Shown: positions 17,401 to 28,846 of the stretch, in pieces
Position numbering within the stretch: position 1 is the stretch's first letter
Layout of the letters: each line of letters starts with the position of its first letter
Source: Apostichopus japonicus
Taxonomy: Eukaryota; Echinodermata; Holothuroidea; Aspidochirotida; Stichopodidae
Length of the DNA: 64,000 nt
Assembly (NCBI RefSeq): GCF_037975245.1
Contig: NC_092576.1
Span: 19,244,111-19,308,110 of the forward strand
Direction: 5' to 3'
Notes under the pieces: model-generated
Seen by the model: the letters and a program-made list of their open reading frames with translations, nothing else
Databases searched by the model: none
Told to the model about the DNA's origin: nothing
Translations under genes and position numbers: made by a program

Positions 17401-18559
17401 TTGCCTTATCAGAAAAACGAACAAAAAACGAAAAAGTTTGAATATCCGAGCCTGAAATAAAATGTAAGCAATTGCTTCCTAGACAAGCTAGCAGCCATTG
17501 CAGCAGTACTTTTACATTGACCATAGACAGGCGAAGCGTTTTGGCTTTCCTTGTTACAACGCGAATGCAAACACATTGCAAGTATAGGCTAGGCAAAGTC
17601 GGAAAAACGGGGGGAAAATTTCAGAAAACCGAGAAAAAAAATCAGAAAAACGGGGGGAAAAGTCAGAAATACGAGAAAAAAAGGGCAGAAGAACCCCCCC
17701 AAGAAGTCAGTAAAACGATTTCCTTTTTTTTTTTTGGGGGGGGGGGGATTATGGCCCTATTGAGCTGCCGTAATTTATTGCATTGAAAAAAATGTTTGCA
17801 AGAAATATCTTCTATATCTATGCAGGTGGGCCACGATACCTGCCCGCTGGCTGTTACGTTACGGGGCTTCTTACTATAAATGTGTGAGTTTCTAATAGGA
17901 CTCATTTATCAGAGACTTTTGAGATAAGTTTTGTTGTTTGTTCGCTTAATCAAAATTAGAAGAAATAACTTATATATTCGTGCACGTGGACCACGATAAC
18001 TGCCCACTGACTGTCACGTTAAATGGCACCTTATTGTACATGCTGCTTGTTCGCTCAATCAAAATTGGAAGGGTGTGTTAAATCTCAGTGCAGGGTGCCT
18101 CTATAATTTTTGCTTTCTGTTTTCGATAAATTTTGATTGAAAAATTAATATCAGGCTAGTTTTAATGCTTATTAACATTTACAGTTATAACATTTGCGAT
18201 CGAGTGGTTGAAAGAGTAAAATGTAAGTTTTCAAACAATGGTCATTACAATTAAAAGTTACCTAAAACTTTGACAGTTTTGGATGTCGATGAAAAAAGTC
18301 TCTCATATATGCAGATTCTGATTATATTAGCTTAGTACATATCTGGAATCATAAGAATATACTCAAAGCGGTTACACAACTCAGATGATGGAAGAATCCT
18401 ATTCCTCTCACTGCCTGCGTTGTTCTTATCAACTTGTTTTCAACAAATGAAACACAACCCATGCAATTAATAACGGTTTTATCATATTGTTGACCAATGT
18501 ATTATAAAGCTTTTGACTTATTTCCATGCAAGGAATTAAAGTTGTTACTCACCATACAT
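14266..18559 (-). CDS. CD225/dispanin copy B, four-exon gene model
   Basis: CDS exons on the minus strand are 18559-18553 (ATGTATG, then GTGAGT donor), 15992-15964 (29 nt), 15591-15460 and 14409-14266. Junction phases are 1, 0, 0, the same as copy F. The model gives 103 residues: a short hydrophilic N-terminus (MYDPNPQHGKSG), a Thr/Pro stretch, membrane segment 1 with ICCFLPTGIAAIVF, the Gly-Asp-x-x-Gly-Ala loop, and membrane segment 2. All splice sites are canonical and no stop interrupts it. Exons 3 and 4 are strong. Exon 1 is inferred from phase and donor only, and a tandem duplicate offers a second equivalent exon 1 at 20670-20664. Intron 1 holds a 43-bp minisatellite and a foldback element. 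Likely an IFITM-like two-pass membrane protein; function not shown. Confidence 0.65.
15460..15591 (-). CDS. Copy B exon 3 (membrane segment 1)
   Basis: 44 codons in phase 0, with a TTTTCTCTAG acceptor and GTAAGT donor. It encodes VTPTTVTIPRDAQVEPNNY, then a hydrophobic segment with the double Cys-Phe-Leu-Pro-Thr-Gly motif. The Thr-Ile-Pro-Arg-Asp-Ala-Gln leader distinguishes the minus-strand subtype (B, G) from the plus-strand subtype (A, F). Confidence 0.85.
15964..15992 (-). CDS. Copy B exon 2 (29-nt micro-exon)
   Basis: A 29-nt exon between a TTATTTTCAG acceptor and a GTAAGT donor. Phase 1 in and phase 0 out is just what is needed to join ATGTATG to exon 3. It encodes the remainder of an Asp codon, then Pro-Asn-Pro-Gln-His-Gly-Lys-Ser-Gly. 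It occupies the place of the long Pro/Gln-rich exon 2 of copy F. Confidence 0.6.
16207..16712. repeat. 43-bp minisatellite in intron 1 of copy B
   Basis: About twelve units with period near 43 bp, each with a core like CCGTAACGGAGAATGGG followed by a purine-rich AGGGACAAGGGGATGGATAA part. Because 43 is not a multiple of 3, the complementary strand shows overlapping Ser/Pro/Leu-rich frames; these are artefacts. A shorter array of the same type is in remnant C (22895-23040). Confidence 0.9.
16713..17045. other. Unannotated part of copy B intron 1
   Basis: AT-rich intronic sequence between the minisatellite and a foldback element. Nothing recognised. Confidence 0.35.
17046..17771. mobile_element. 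Foldback/MITE with 21-bp perfect inverted ends
   Basis: The ends are ACGGCAGCTCAATAGGGCC plus two bases, and its exact complement at 17751-17771. The interior has repeated TTTTTCGTTTTT-type blocks on the left and matching AGAAAAACGGGG-type blocks on the right, so the whole can fold on itself. There is no coding capacity; Lys/Asn-rich or Glu/Lys-rich frames are by-products. No clear target duplication was identified. Confidence 0.65.
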
Positions 18560-19420
18560 CACGGGAACGTTTTCAGGCAAAGAGTATAAGCTGCTGTTAG
18601 TATGTTTAATTTCGTTGTGAACTAGTTTACATAGTGAGTGGTTTAAATATATTTAGGATTATCTTGCTGGCGGCAAATTAGTGTGTCTTCTTAAACAAAA
18701 CGAAAATGGAAAGGGGAAGTATTAACAATGTCGTACTATGCCGGCTATTCATTGTAAAATATCAATTACGTCACTTCCTCTTCAGCAGAAAACAATGGTG
18801 TTCGTGAGACATTGAGGGAAGAATTTTCAGGTAACCAATAAGCTATTTTACAACGAATTTCAAAATCTGTTGTTACCAGACTTGATCTTTATACTGCTAC
18901 AGAAAAAAAGGTAAATGTCGAAATCATGCTTCTTTGATTTACCATTAATCGCCCATGAAACGATGGAACTACATGTATGAAATACAAAATATTATAGCCC
19001 CAATTTTGATGGTGTCACACAACATTGTTCACCTCTGGCGGTTCTATACACATTATTACATCTCAAATTCTATAATTCGAATTATTGTTATATCTCTAAT
19101 TCGAATTCGTGATGTATCTCTAGTTCTTTTGGATATCTCCTATTCGAGTTATTGATATTTCTAATTCAATTTTGGATATCTCTAATTATTTTGGTACCTC
19201 GAATATTATTTAGGATTTATTTATTTCGAATTTGGATTCGCGAACTCTTTTCTTGATATCTCTAATTCAAGTTTGGATATCGTGAATTCAATTTGAGATA
19301 TCTTAGATAAATTTCCCTGCTTAATATCTTTAATTTATTTCTTGATAACCTAAATTTTGAGATATCTTAAATAAACTTCAAGATATCGAAAATGCAATAT
19401 CTGATATCTCAAATGTATTT
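17312..19420. repeat. 2.1 kb tandem duplication, unit 1
   Basis: This is nearly identical to 19426-21531. The offset is 2,114 bp up to a T/G homopolymer near 17720 and 2,111 after it, and I saw no other length change. The units are separated only by ATAAC. The duplicated segment spans the right part of the foldback element, candidate exon 1 of copy B and part of a GATATC-rich array. A recent duplication or an assembly artefact is possible. Confidence 0.9.
18553..18559 (-). CDS. Copy B exon 1, proximal candidate
   Basis: ATGTATG followed directly by GTGAGT. Copies E and F start with ATGACTG followed by GTAAGT, so length and phase agree. A TATA-like AT stretch lies about 85 bp upstream on the minus strand. 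The assignment rests on this analogy. Confidence 0.5.
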
Positions 19421-19425
19421 ATAAC

Positions 19426-21531
19426 GTTTTTTTCTCGACGCACCTTTTATCAGCATGGAACCAAAATGAAAACTCATATATGATTTGAAATTTGAAACGC
19501 AGTTTGCCTCAAACTTGCCTTATCAGAAAAACGAACAAAAAACGAAAAAGTTTGAATATCCGAGCCTGAAATAAAATGTAAGCAATTGCTTCCTAGACAA
19601 GCTAGCAGCCATTGCAGCAGTACTTTTACATTGACCATAGACAGGCGAAGCGTTTTGGCTTTCCTTGTTACAACGCGAATGCAAACACATTGCAAGTATA
19701 GGCTAGGCAAAGTCGGAAAAACGGGGGGAAAATTTCAGAAAACCGAGAAAAAAAATCAGAAAAACGGGGGGAAAAGTCAGAAATACGAGAAAAAAAGGGC
19801 AGAAGAACCCCCCCAAGAAGTCAGTAAAACGATTTCCTTTTTTTTTTTGGGGGGGGGGATTATGGCCCTATTGAGCTGCCGTAATTTATTGCATTGAAAA
19901 AAATGTTTGCAAGAAATATCTTCTATATCTATGCAGGTGGGCCACGATACCTGCCCGCTGGCTGTTACGTTACGGGGCTTCTTACTATAAATGTGTGAGT
20001 TTCTAATAGGACTCATTTATCAGAGACTTTTGAGATAAGTTTTGTTGTTTGTTCGCTTAATCAAAATTAGAAGAAATAACTTATATATTCGTGCACGTGG
20101 ACCACGATAACTGCCCACTGACTGTCACGTTAAATGGCACCTTATTGTACATGCTGCTTGTTCGCTCAATCAAAATTGGAAGGGTGTGTTAAATCTCAGT
20201 GCAGGGTGCCTCTATAATTTTTGCTTTCTGTTTTCGATAAATTTTGATTGAAAAATTAATATCAGGCTAGTTTTAATGCTTATTAACATTTACAGTTATA
20301 ACATTTGCGATCGAGTGGTTGAAAGAGTAAAATGTAAGTTTTCAAACAATGGTCATTACAATTAAAAGTTACCTAAAACTTTGACAGTTTTGGATGTCGA
20401 TGAAAAAAGTCTCTCATATATGCAGATTCTGATTATATTAGCTTAGTACATATCTGGAATCATAAGAATATACTCAAAGCGGTTACACAACTCAGATGAT
20501 GGAAGAATCCTATTCCTCTCACTGCCTGCGTTGTTCTTATCAACTTGTTTTCAACAAATGAAACACAACCCATGCAATTAATAACGGTTTTATCATATTG
20601 TTGACCAATGTATTATAAAGCTTTTGACTTATTTCCATGCAAGGAATTAAAGTTGTTACTCACCATACATCACGGGAACGTTTTCAGGCAAAGAGTATAA
20701 GCTGCTGTTAGTATGTTTAATTTCGTTGTGAACTAGTTTACATAGTGAGTGGTTTAAATATATTTAGGATTATCTTGCTGGCGGCAAATTAGTGTGTCTT
20801 CTTAAACAAAACGAAAATGGAAAGGGGAAGTATTAACAATGTCGTACTATGCCGGCTATTCATTGTAAAATATCAATTACGTCACTTCCTCTTCAGCAGA
20901 AAACAATGGTGTTCGTGAGACATTGAGGGAAGAATTTTCAGGTAACCAATAAGCTATTTTACAACGAATTTCAAAATCTGTTGTTACCAGACTTGATCTT
21001 TATACTGCTACAGAAAAAAAGGTAAATGTCGAAATCATGCTTCTTTGATTTACCATTAATCGCCCATGAAACGATGGAACTACATGTATGAAATACAAAA
21101 TATTATAGCCCCAATTTTGATGGTGTCACACAACATTGTTCACCTCTGGCGGTTCTATACACATTATTACATCTCAAATTCTATAATTCGAATTATTGTT
21201 ATATCTCTAATTCGAATTCGTGATGTATCTCTAGTTCTTTTGGATATCTCCTATTCGAGTTATTGATATTTCTAATTCAATTTTGGATATCTCTAATTAT
21301 TTTGGTACCTCGAATATTATTTAGGATTTATTTATTTCGAATTTGGATTCGCGAACTCTTTTCTTGATATCTCTAATTCAAGTTTGGATATCGTGAATTC
21401 AATTTGAGATATCTTAGATAAATTTCCCTGCTTAATATCTTTAATTTATTTCTTGATAACCTAAATTTTGAGATATCTTAAATAAACTTCAAGATATCGA
21501 AAATGCAATATCTGATATCTCAAATGTATTT
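19426..21531. repeat. 2.1 kb tandem duplication, unit 2
   Basis: Second unit of the tandem duplication. It begins inside the foldback element, so only the right inverted end is present here (19862-19882). After 21531 the original GATATC-rich array continues, which shows that unit 2 carries the ancestral right junction. Confidence 0.9.
20664..20670 (-). CDS. Copy B exon 1, duplicate candidate
   Basis: The second copy of the 2.1 kb tandem duplication carries the same ATGTATG-GTGAGT. It could act as an alternative first exon about 2.1 kb further upstream. Confidence 0.4.
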
Positions 21532-21623
21532 GAGGATATCTGAAAACAATTACAGATATCTTAAATTAGTTTGAGATATCTGAAATTAATTGTAGATATA
21601 TCGAATTAAATTGAAGATATCTG
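21206..21623. repeat. GATATC-rich degenerate array with inverted halves
   Basis: Units about 22-26 bp long, each with GATATC. In the left half they read GATATCTCTAATTC; in the right half they appear as GAGATATCTGAAATTA, the opposite orientation. A truncated copy of the left half is in duplication unit 1 (about 19095-19420). Confidence 0.7.
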
Positions 21624-22200
21624 TAGGTTTTGAATAAATTTGAACACGGCGTTTCATACGTACTTGTTAAGTTTTTATTTCTCTGAACATTTACACAAAC
21701 GTTTCAATGCCATGGATATCCCGGATTGAAAAATATGGTTGGAATAAATATTTTGTACGTTTCTAATGTTTTGTGATGATTATTATTTTTTTTAATACTT
21801 TTTTTACTGTTAATTCACATATATATTCATAACTCTTAAAAGTTCAAAATGAAGCAAAAGAAAAAGAAAGAGACACAAAAACAAGTTTCCTGTCAATGTA
21901 TAATGGAAACACTTTCAAAATGGGTTTTAATTTCATTCTTGCAAAGAGATAATTTCTTTGTCAAAGGTAAACGATTAATTAACGTACTGTAAATTTTCTG
22001 CAATAGCAGATGTTACTCTACACCACATTCCGTGAGCATGTTCAAGGAGAGAATTCATCGGCAACAGCATACTGAGTGACGTCATCATGACTTTGTGAGT
22101 GTTTCCTTCTATGTTTCAAATTGACGATTATAAAGGATTTCATTTTTTTCACATGAACTAAAAGCTAACAGAACAAAAATTAGTGTCTGCTAGAGATACA
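21624..22200. other. Unannotated intergenic DNA
   Basis: AT-rich sequence without recognisable genes, between the duplication and the copy C remnant. Confidence 0.35.
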
Positions 22201-23040
22201 GGAACTGTTCATGCTGCCAGTTCCCGTGTTTTGAAGTAGTATATATGAGAGGACCTTATCCTCGCTGTTGAATAAAACAGGTAACCTGAAACAAACAGAA
22301 GCTAGTAGTTAATGAAGAAAGTTGTACAAGAAAAAAGACTTAAAGGTGCTAAAACGCGTCTGTTATTCATGAGTCATAACAATGACAAAACCATATTGAG
22401 TGACTTCCTCTTTCGTTTGTGCCTTTCATGACTCTTTAACAATCGATAGGTGGAGAAGGCTAATCAATTCCTTCAATTAAAAGTCAACAACAATCAATAT
22501 ATTAAAAACGATATATAGGGCAGGAGAAGAACGTAATGCTTTTGGCTTTTATGTTTGCCTTGTGTAAAGTTGTCAAATGCAAATACTTGAATAAAGCATT
22601 AGTTTCGTTAAATTTTATGACTAAATATATAAAAAGAACGTAACTCCCTTAGCTTGTATGATTGCTTTGTGTTAAATTGTATTACGTTATATATTAAATA
22701 TAATTAATGAGATATATATATATATAAATAAGTCACTGTCTTACCACATATCTTACCTTAGACCGAGTAACGTGCCCATGATTTCCAAGATGAGAGAGAC
22801 AAACTCAAAGTTAGCACCGACTGATCTAGTTACATGGGTGATTAACGTTGACGGAAGTACCCAGAGGCGTATGAAGGATTAAATAATGGAGGGATGTATG
22901 AAGAACTGTAACGGATAAAGAGAGGGGGTCACTGTAATGGATGAGGTACTGTAACGGAGAAAGAGGGAGGGACAAGGGGATGGATAAGGAAGCGTTACGG
23001 AGAAAGGGGAAGGAACTGTGACGGAGAATGGGGGAGGCGC
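22200..23040 (-). pseudogene. CD225 copy C remnant (minus strand)
   Basis: 22280-22600 is similar to intron 3 of copies B and G, and 22740-22890 to 15000-15150 of copy B. At the expected exon 4 position (just below 22286) the AG acceptor survives, but the sequence after it has lost the Val-Lys-Asp-Leu-Phe frame and meets a TAA within about ten codons. No exon 3 is recognisable. The 43-bp-type minisatellite follows at 22895-23040. This is a decayed copy of the minus-strand subtype. Confidence 0.6.
22895..23040. repeat. Short minisatellite related to the copy B array
   Basis: About five degenerate units with CTGTAACGGA-type cores, the same family as 16207-16712. Confidence 0.7.
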
Positions 23041-23456
23041 TTTCACTCAACTACGGGGTATTCGCTCCAGTAAACTTTGGATATCCTGGAATCGTTGAAA
23101 CAAAAGAAAACAAAGAAAATGTGTTTTCTTCAATAAGCATTTTTTTTTTATTAACAAACACTTGAATAGATCTTAAACTGTTTGTTTTGAAGTATAAATT
23201 GAAACATCACGACAGTAAGAAATATGACCCATAATTTTGAAATTATACTCCCGGTAATTTGAGCAACTTTTCACAAAATGCAATAAGGAAGGCAATCATT
23301 AAGTTTGTCTTATGTTCTTCAATTATAACCACAGCAATTTAGTATAGCATTAAACAAAATGAATACTTGTTCTACCTGAAGACATAAAACACCTTTGATA
23401 TTCTTATCAAAACAGGATTGATTGGACCTAACCAACAACAAATGTAAACAAACTGA

Positions 23457-24050
23457 AAGGAAATGTCTGGTAGCCATTTGAAGTCACCTTAAAAAAACGT
23501 CAATTTTCACAAACATGTTTATAAAGTATGAGAACGCTAATATTGCCTTTGACAGCGAAACGATTTTTCAATCCTTTTTAGATGGATATTTCAAATATAC
23601 TTTGAACAGTAGCGAACGTGACCTTATCTGGGCAAATCCAGATTGCGAAATAACCCACGCTGCATACATCCCCTACAGTAATCACAACTTAAACCGCGTT
23701 TGAATACAGATTAATTTCTTCCTATAATTTTCGGTGAAATTGTTTATAAATTAAATATGTTTAAAAAAATATCTCTAAACCGTTATATATGTAGTGCATC
23801 GGTGATTTCGTGGTCCTTGTGTAACACAAGACTCTTGTTCGAACAGCAGAAGAGTAGACTCTTCGTTGTTTACATTGCGCTGTCCATGCAGCTCCAAAGC
23901 GAAGAATGTTCGCATGTAGGCTACCGTAAAGTTTGCAATCGGAAAGTTCTAGGAAGCCCAAGCTTCCCGATACTACATTCTGCTTTGACATCGTTTCCGC
24001 CATTTTTCACCTTTCGAAGTTCCAAATACTTTTCAAGCTTCCTTTTAATT
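23457..24050. mobile_element. TA-flanked MITE, copy 3, right end missing
   Basis: It begins AAAGGAAATGTCTGG and is similar along its length to the left two thirds of 12288-13253. The right terminus is absent and the sequence runs into the promoter region of copy E. Confidence 0.65.
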
Positions 24051-24143
24051 TTCCTTATTGGAATGACAATAACAATAGTTTACTTAACGCAACTACAATA
24101 ACGTCTTCTCAAATGGAATCGTCGATACCATACTAGAAAAATA

Positions 24144-24289
24144 CATTACCACTATATAGTTTCTTTTCAATCGTACTTACACATAACGATAACGTACCAC
24201 GGCTGAATATAACATTCCTATAACACATTCGCAGCGTCACTGTTCTCACCAATTGGCAGGTTTTACTGAGTGCGAGGACATTATTCATT
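24144..24289 (+). promoter_or_regulatory. Promoter and 5' UTR of copy E
   Basis: About 150 bp conserved with copy F upstream of exon 1. TATATAG lies at 24153-24159, starting 137 bp before the ATG, the same distance as in F. GTTTCTTTTC follows the TATA immediately; read on the other strand it is GAAAAGAAAC, an ISRE-like arrangement with one instead of two spacer bases. Promoter function is inferred from conservation and the TATA. Confidence 0.55.
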
Positions 24290-24940
24290 ATGACTGGTAA
24301 GTTTGTAAATAAAAATGAAATAGTGAATAATTTGTTAACATTAAACTGTAGAAACCAAGTGTACTTACATACGTATGATACATAATTCATGCCATGTAAC
24401 ATTTACATACTTTTGCTTTGCCACTGGATAATAGTTAAGCGGAGAATTGCCCTTCAGACATATGACTCCTACACTACGGGAAAACAACTATGACGATGAC
24501 GATTGCAGGACCGTTGACGGTTATTATGGTGATGATAATGACGGTCCAAAGACGACTGCTATGACGATATTGATGACTATGACGATGAAGGTGACAATAA
24601 CGATTACAATGCCGATAAAAGATGACTATGACGACGATCATGTCAATGACGACTACGATGACGATGACGATGACAATAGATTTAATGAATATTTTAATAC
24701 GTAAAGCTTAACACTGTCTTCCTTTCAAGTGATAAAATGTCTTTTTGTATATTTTTGTGTTTATTTCTTGTCAAGGTGAGGAGCCTGTTCAGTAGTGGTG
24801 ACATACAAGGTGCAGAGCAAGCGTCTCAAAGAGCTAAGTTGTGTTCGGCGATCTTTCTTGTCATTGGTATTGTTTGGATCGTTATTAACGTGATGTTTCG
24901 AGTTGCAGCTGCCGCCGCCTCCTCCTCCTCTTACTGCTAA
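24290..24940 (+). pseudogene. CD225 copy E, exons 2-3 deleted
   Basis: Exon 1 is intact (24290-24296, ATGACTG then GTAAGT). Exon 4 is intact (24776-24940: VRSLFSSGDIQGAEQASQRA loop, second membrane segment, Ala/Ser-rich tail ending Tyr-Cys, TAA). Only about 480 bp separates them. The sequence passes from intron-1-like DNA (similar to 45120-45210) directly to intron-3-like DNA before the acceptor, so exons 2 and 3 are gone. Exon 1 leaves in phase 1 and exon 4 enters in phase 0, so direct splicing shifts the frame and stops at once. A normal CD225 protein cannot be made from this copy alone. Exon 4 remains open and could be a recent loss or be used by another transcript. Confidence 0.7.
24490..24700. 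repeat. GAC/GATGAC-rich low-complexity region
   Basis: Degenerate trinucleotide repeat giving an Asp-rich frame. A related shorter stretch occurs in F intron 1 (45120-45200). Not considered coding. Confidence 0.75.
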
Positions 24941-26197
24941 GATTGATGTAGACGTATGGAAGACAATTAATATCTCATTATTCGCTCCTTTTTTTCTCTA
25001 TCTTTTACTTGTTATAAAATATACTATTCAGATGTTACATATTTGTTTCTTAAGCACACCGATTGAAGAAAGTAAATTTTAAAATGCTTTCGTTGATTCA
25101 AAATAGTTAGACTGAATGTGAATCAGATTATCCTTTATGACATAGTATTTAATAATAATAATGATATTTAATGTTAATGTTAAAACAGACAGAAAACTTC
25201 ATTTGTACTTGAATGCAGAGAAAATAATACAAGGTAAAGATTGATTTTTTTCATGTCAACATCAGCTAAATATCAAAAATTAGGGCAAGTTAAACCAAGG
25301 AAGCTAATTCATTTCTCAGTTACAGTCGAACATATTTCTATGAATTACATAGTTTTGTACAGAAAAATGATGTTATAATAATCCATGCTACCTTTACTGA
25401 TGGGAGTCCCTTTATTTTTTTTAACATTGCAATATGTTAATGTAACCAATCTGTCTGTGTGAATGATTATGTAGAACAGACGATACTGAAACCATCGAAC
25501 AGGAACTTCAATGGAACAACAACAATTAAAAGGAATACTGCAGTAAACATTCAATATTCTCTTGTAAGTATTAGTTGTTTCCGAGCACTTCAAATAACAT
25601 TTACGTTATGGATGACACGATGACTGGAGTAAACGATCGTAGATAGATAACTTTCGAAAACCCAGCCAGAAAATAGAACATTGTAAAAACTATTAACAGG
25701 ATTACAAATGTTGTAACTAATTTTATCAATGACCAATTTCCAAGATGCCTTAATTGAGTTGACTTAGTCGTGATATTACAGAGAGTGAAAACTAATTCCA
25801 GAAAGATTCTCAATACATTTCAATGGTAGAAAGTTACCATTAGGAGTAAATATATCGTTAAAAAAGTCTTCATTTTTTATCCAATGTTGATAATCAAATG
25901 TTTGTTAACCCCTCCCCCCTTTACCTTTTTTACAGTACTATGTCATTTTTGTTTCCATGATCATTGACAAAAAAGTTAAGACTAGAGTTTATTGTTTTAT
26001 TGGTATTTTATCTGTTTTTCTCTTTTTCAATGTGATGTATAGTTGCTGTAGTACTTGTAAACTTGTTTGTTATTACAGCGTTTTCTATGAATTAATTGAT
26101 GGACGTGATAAACGAAGAAAGCGCAAAAACGGAAAAATTTCTAATTAGAAAAACACACCAAATCATACGCAAAATGTGATTTAAAAAAAAAACATAC
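24941..26197. other. 3' flank of copy E
   Basis: Similar to the 3' flanks of A (about 2400-3950) and partly F. It contains another unit ending TTATTACAGCGTTTTCT near 26075. No gene is recognised. Confidence 0.5.
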
Positions 26198-27383
<1,186 letters not shown>

Positions 27384-28278
27384 TTATAATTGACGCACTT
27401 AAGGATTTGATCAATGATATCTATCAAGGAAAAATCCAAATTACTCAACTGTATGTGTTTTTCAAATGTGTAGTTCCTCAGAAATGTTCTGATCTCAAAA
27501 TAGTTAAGGTTCTGTGCTTATGCACCGTACAATTGAGCAGAATTTGACCACATAATGTCTGCCGTGTCAAGTTCTTTCATCAAAGTGGCTATTCTTATGA
27601 CTAGTCGTAACAATAATTCCCTTTTGCGCATGCGCAGTTGCTATAACGTGGCTATTTTATGACTAGGAGTACTATTTTTACGACAGGAGTAACAATAATT
27701 TCCGGTTAAGGTTAGGGTTAGGATTGGATTTAGGGGTTAGAGTTACTGTAGGGTCAGGGTTACCCCTACTACATGCGCAGTTGCTTTATTTACTTTGAAT
27801 TCGCATGAATTCGCCGATGTCGTAAGAATAGTTTATAAGTAATTGTTACAACTAGTCGTCAGAATAGCCACGGCCTTATTTCATACCCCTAAATTGACAC
27901 ATTCGTCGATAAGCTAACTGTAGTGTAGGCCTTAGTATACATCCATTGACTTTAGATGCTGTTTGCTATGCTCTGAGCCTCTAAGCTTTGACAGGTCATG
28001 TCCCAGAGAGTAGTGTTACCATATTGAGGTAATGTTGGGTATTTTAAGGGTGTAAGATTTCCAAATGGCCAAAAAACGTGCAAAACTGGGGGGGGGGGGG
28101 GCGGGGTGTTAAAAGCTTAAAAAATACCACAATATGGTCAGCAAATACCTCAAATGGATTCAAACTCATGAAATATGTAATTCTGTTTGACTGCAAAAAA
28201 GTTTAGGTGGCCTGCTGTATCGTTGCTAGTAATAATTTAAGGTGCGTCAATTACGGGGGTGCGTCAATTATGAAGCCT
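27384..28278. mobile_element. TIR element with ATAATTGACGCAC ends, hosting a nested MITE
   Basis: The left end GGCTTATAATTGACGCAC and right end GTGCGTCAATTATGAAGCC are inverted repeats. The right part (27878-28284) is repeated at 43052-43456. A 298-bp element is inserted inside (27581-27878). No coding frame. A target duplication for the outer element was not identified. Confidence 0.5.
27581..27878. mobile_element. 298-bp nested MITE with 6-bp target duplication
   Basis: Flanked by TTTCAT at 27575-27580 and 27879-27884. Inverted ends contain GTGGCTATTCT followed by a diverged ACTAGTCGTAACAAT-type stretch. The related repeat at 43045-43060 has a single TTTCAT, the empty site. The interior includes a degenerate TTAGGG-like stretch (27706-27750). 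No coding capacity. Confidence 0.7.
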
Positions 28279-28461
28279 TTACTATACTGTACAGTAGCTA
28301 TGCCTAGATTATTAGAGACTGAAGTCACCATGCAAATGTAACTTACAAGTAGCCTGTATTGAATAAGAGATGCTATAATTGCTAGAACTTTTCAAAAAGT
28401 TCTTGGAAGTCTTTACTCTCCAAAATATTCTCAGACATTCTAAACACCACTGTACTGTAAG

Positions 28462-28838
28462 CAGTGGCGTAGGAAGGTACTTTTGAGTGGGGGGGGGGGC
28501 TGAAGACTGATGGCCGGCCTGGGGGAGGGGTCTAAGGGGAGGGGGTGTCCCCCTCCCCTTTGGATTTTTTTGCATTTCCAGGTAGCCTCAGATGCAATTT
28601 GGTGCGATATAGCACACTTCAACACCCACTCCATTTTGTAAACTTAATTTTGTATTTTCACCAGGCCTTAGATGCAATTTGGTGCTCCAAATGAGATTTT
28701 TTTTCTCATTTGGAAATGAAAAAGGGGTTTTCTGACTTGCGAAGCGGGGGGGCGGAATGATACTTCCGCCCCTCCACATTTTTCACTGGGGGGCTGGCGC
28801 CCCCCCCCCCAGCCCCCCCCCCGGTTCCTACGCCCTTG
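28462..28838. mobile_element. hAT-type MITE with 8-bp target duplication
   Basis: Ends CAGTGGCGTAGGAAGG and CGGTTCCTACGCCCTTG are imperfect inverted repeats. ACTGTAAG occurs on both sides (28454-28461 and 28839-28846). An 8-bp duplication and CAGTGGCG-type ends fit the hAT superfamily. The interior holds G and C homopolymers and no transposase. Confidence 0.75.
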
Positions 28839-28846
28839 ACTGTAAG

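Noticed and set aside
24447-24704. Asp-rich frame as an acidic protein
   Set aside because: Low-complexity GAC/GATGAC repeat in intron-derived DNA of copy E; the related stretch in F lies in intron 1.
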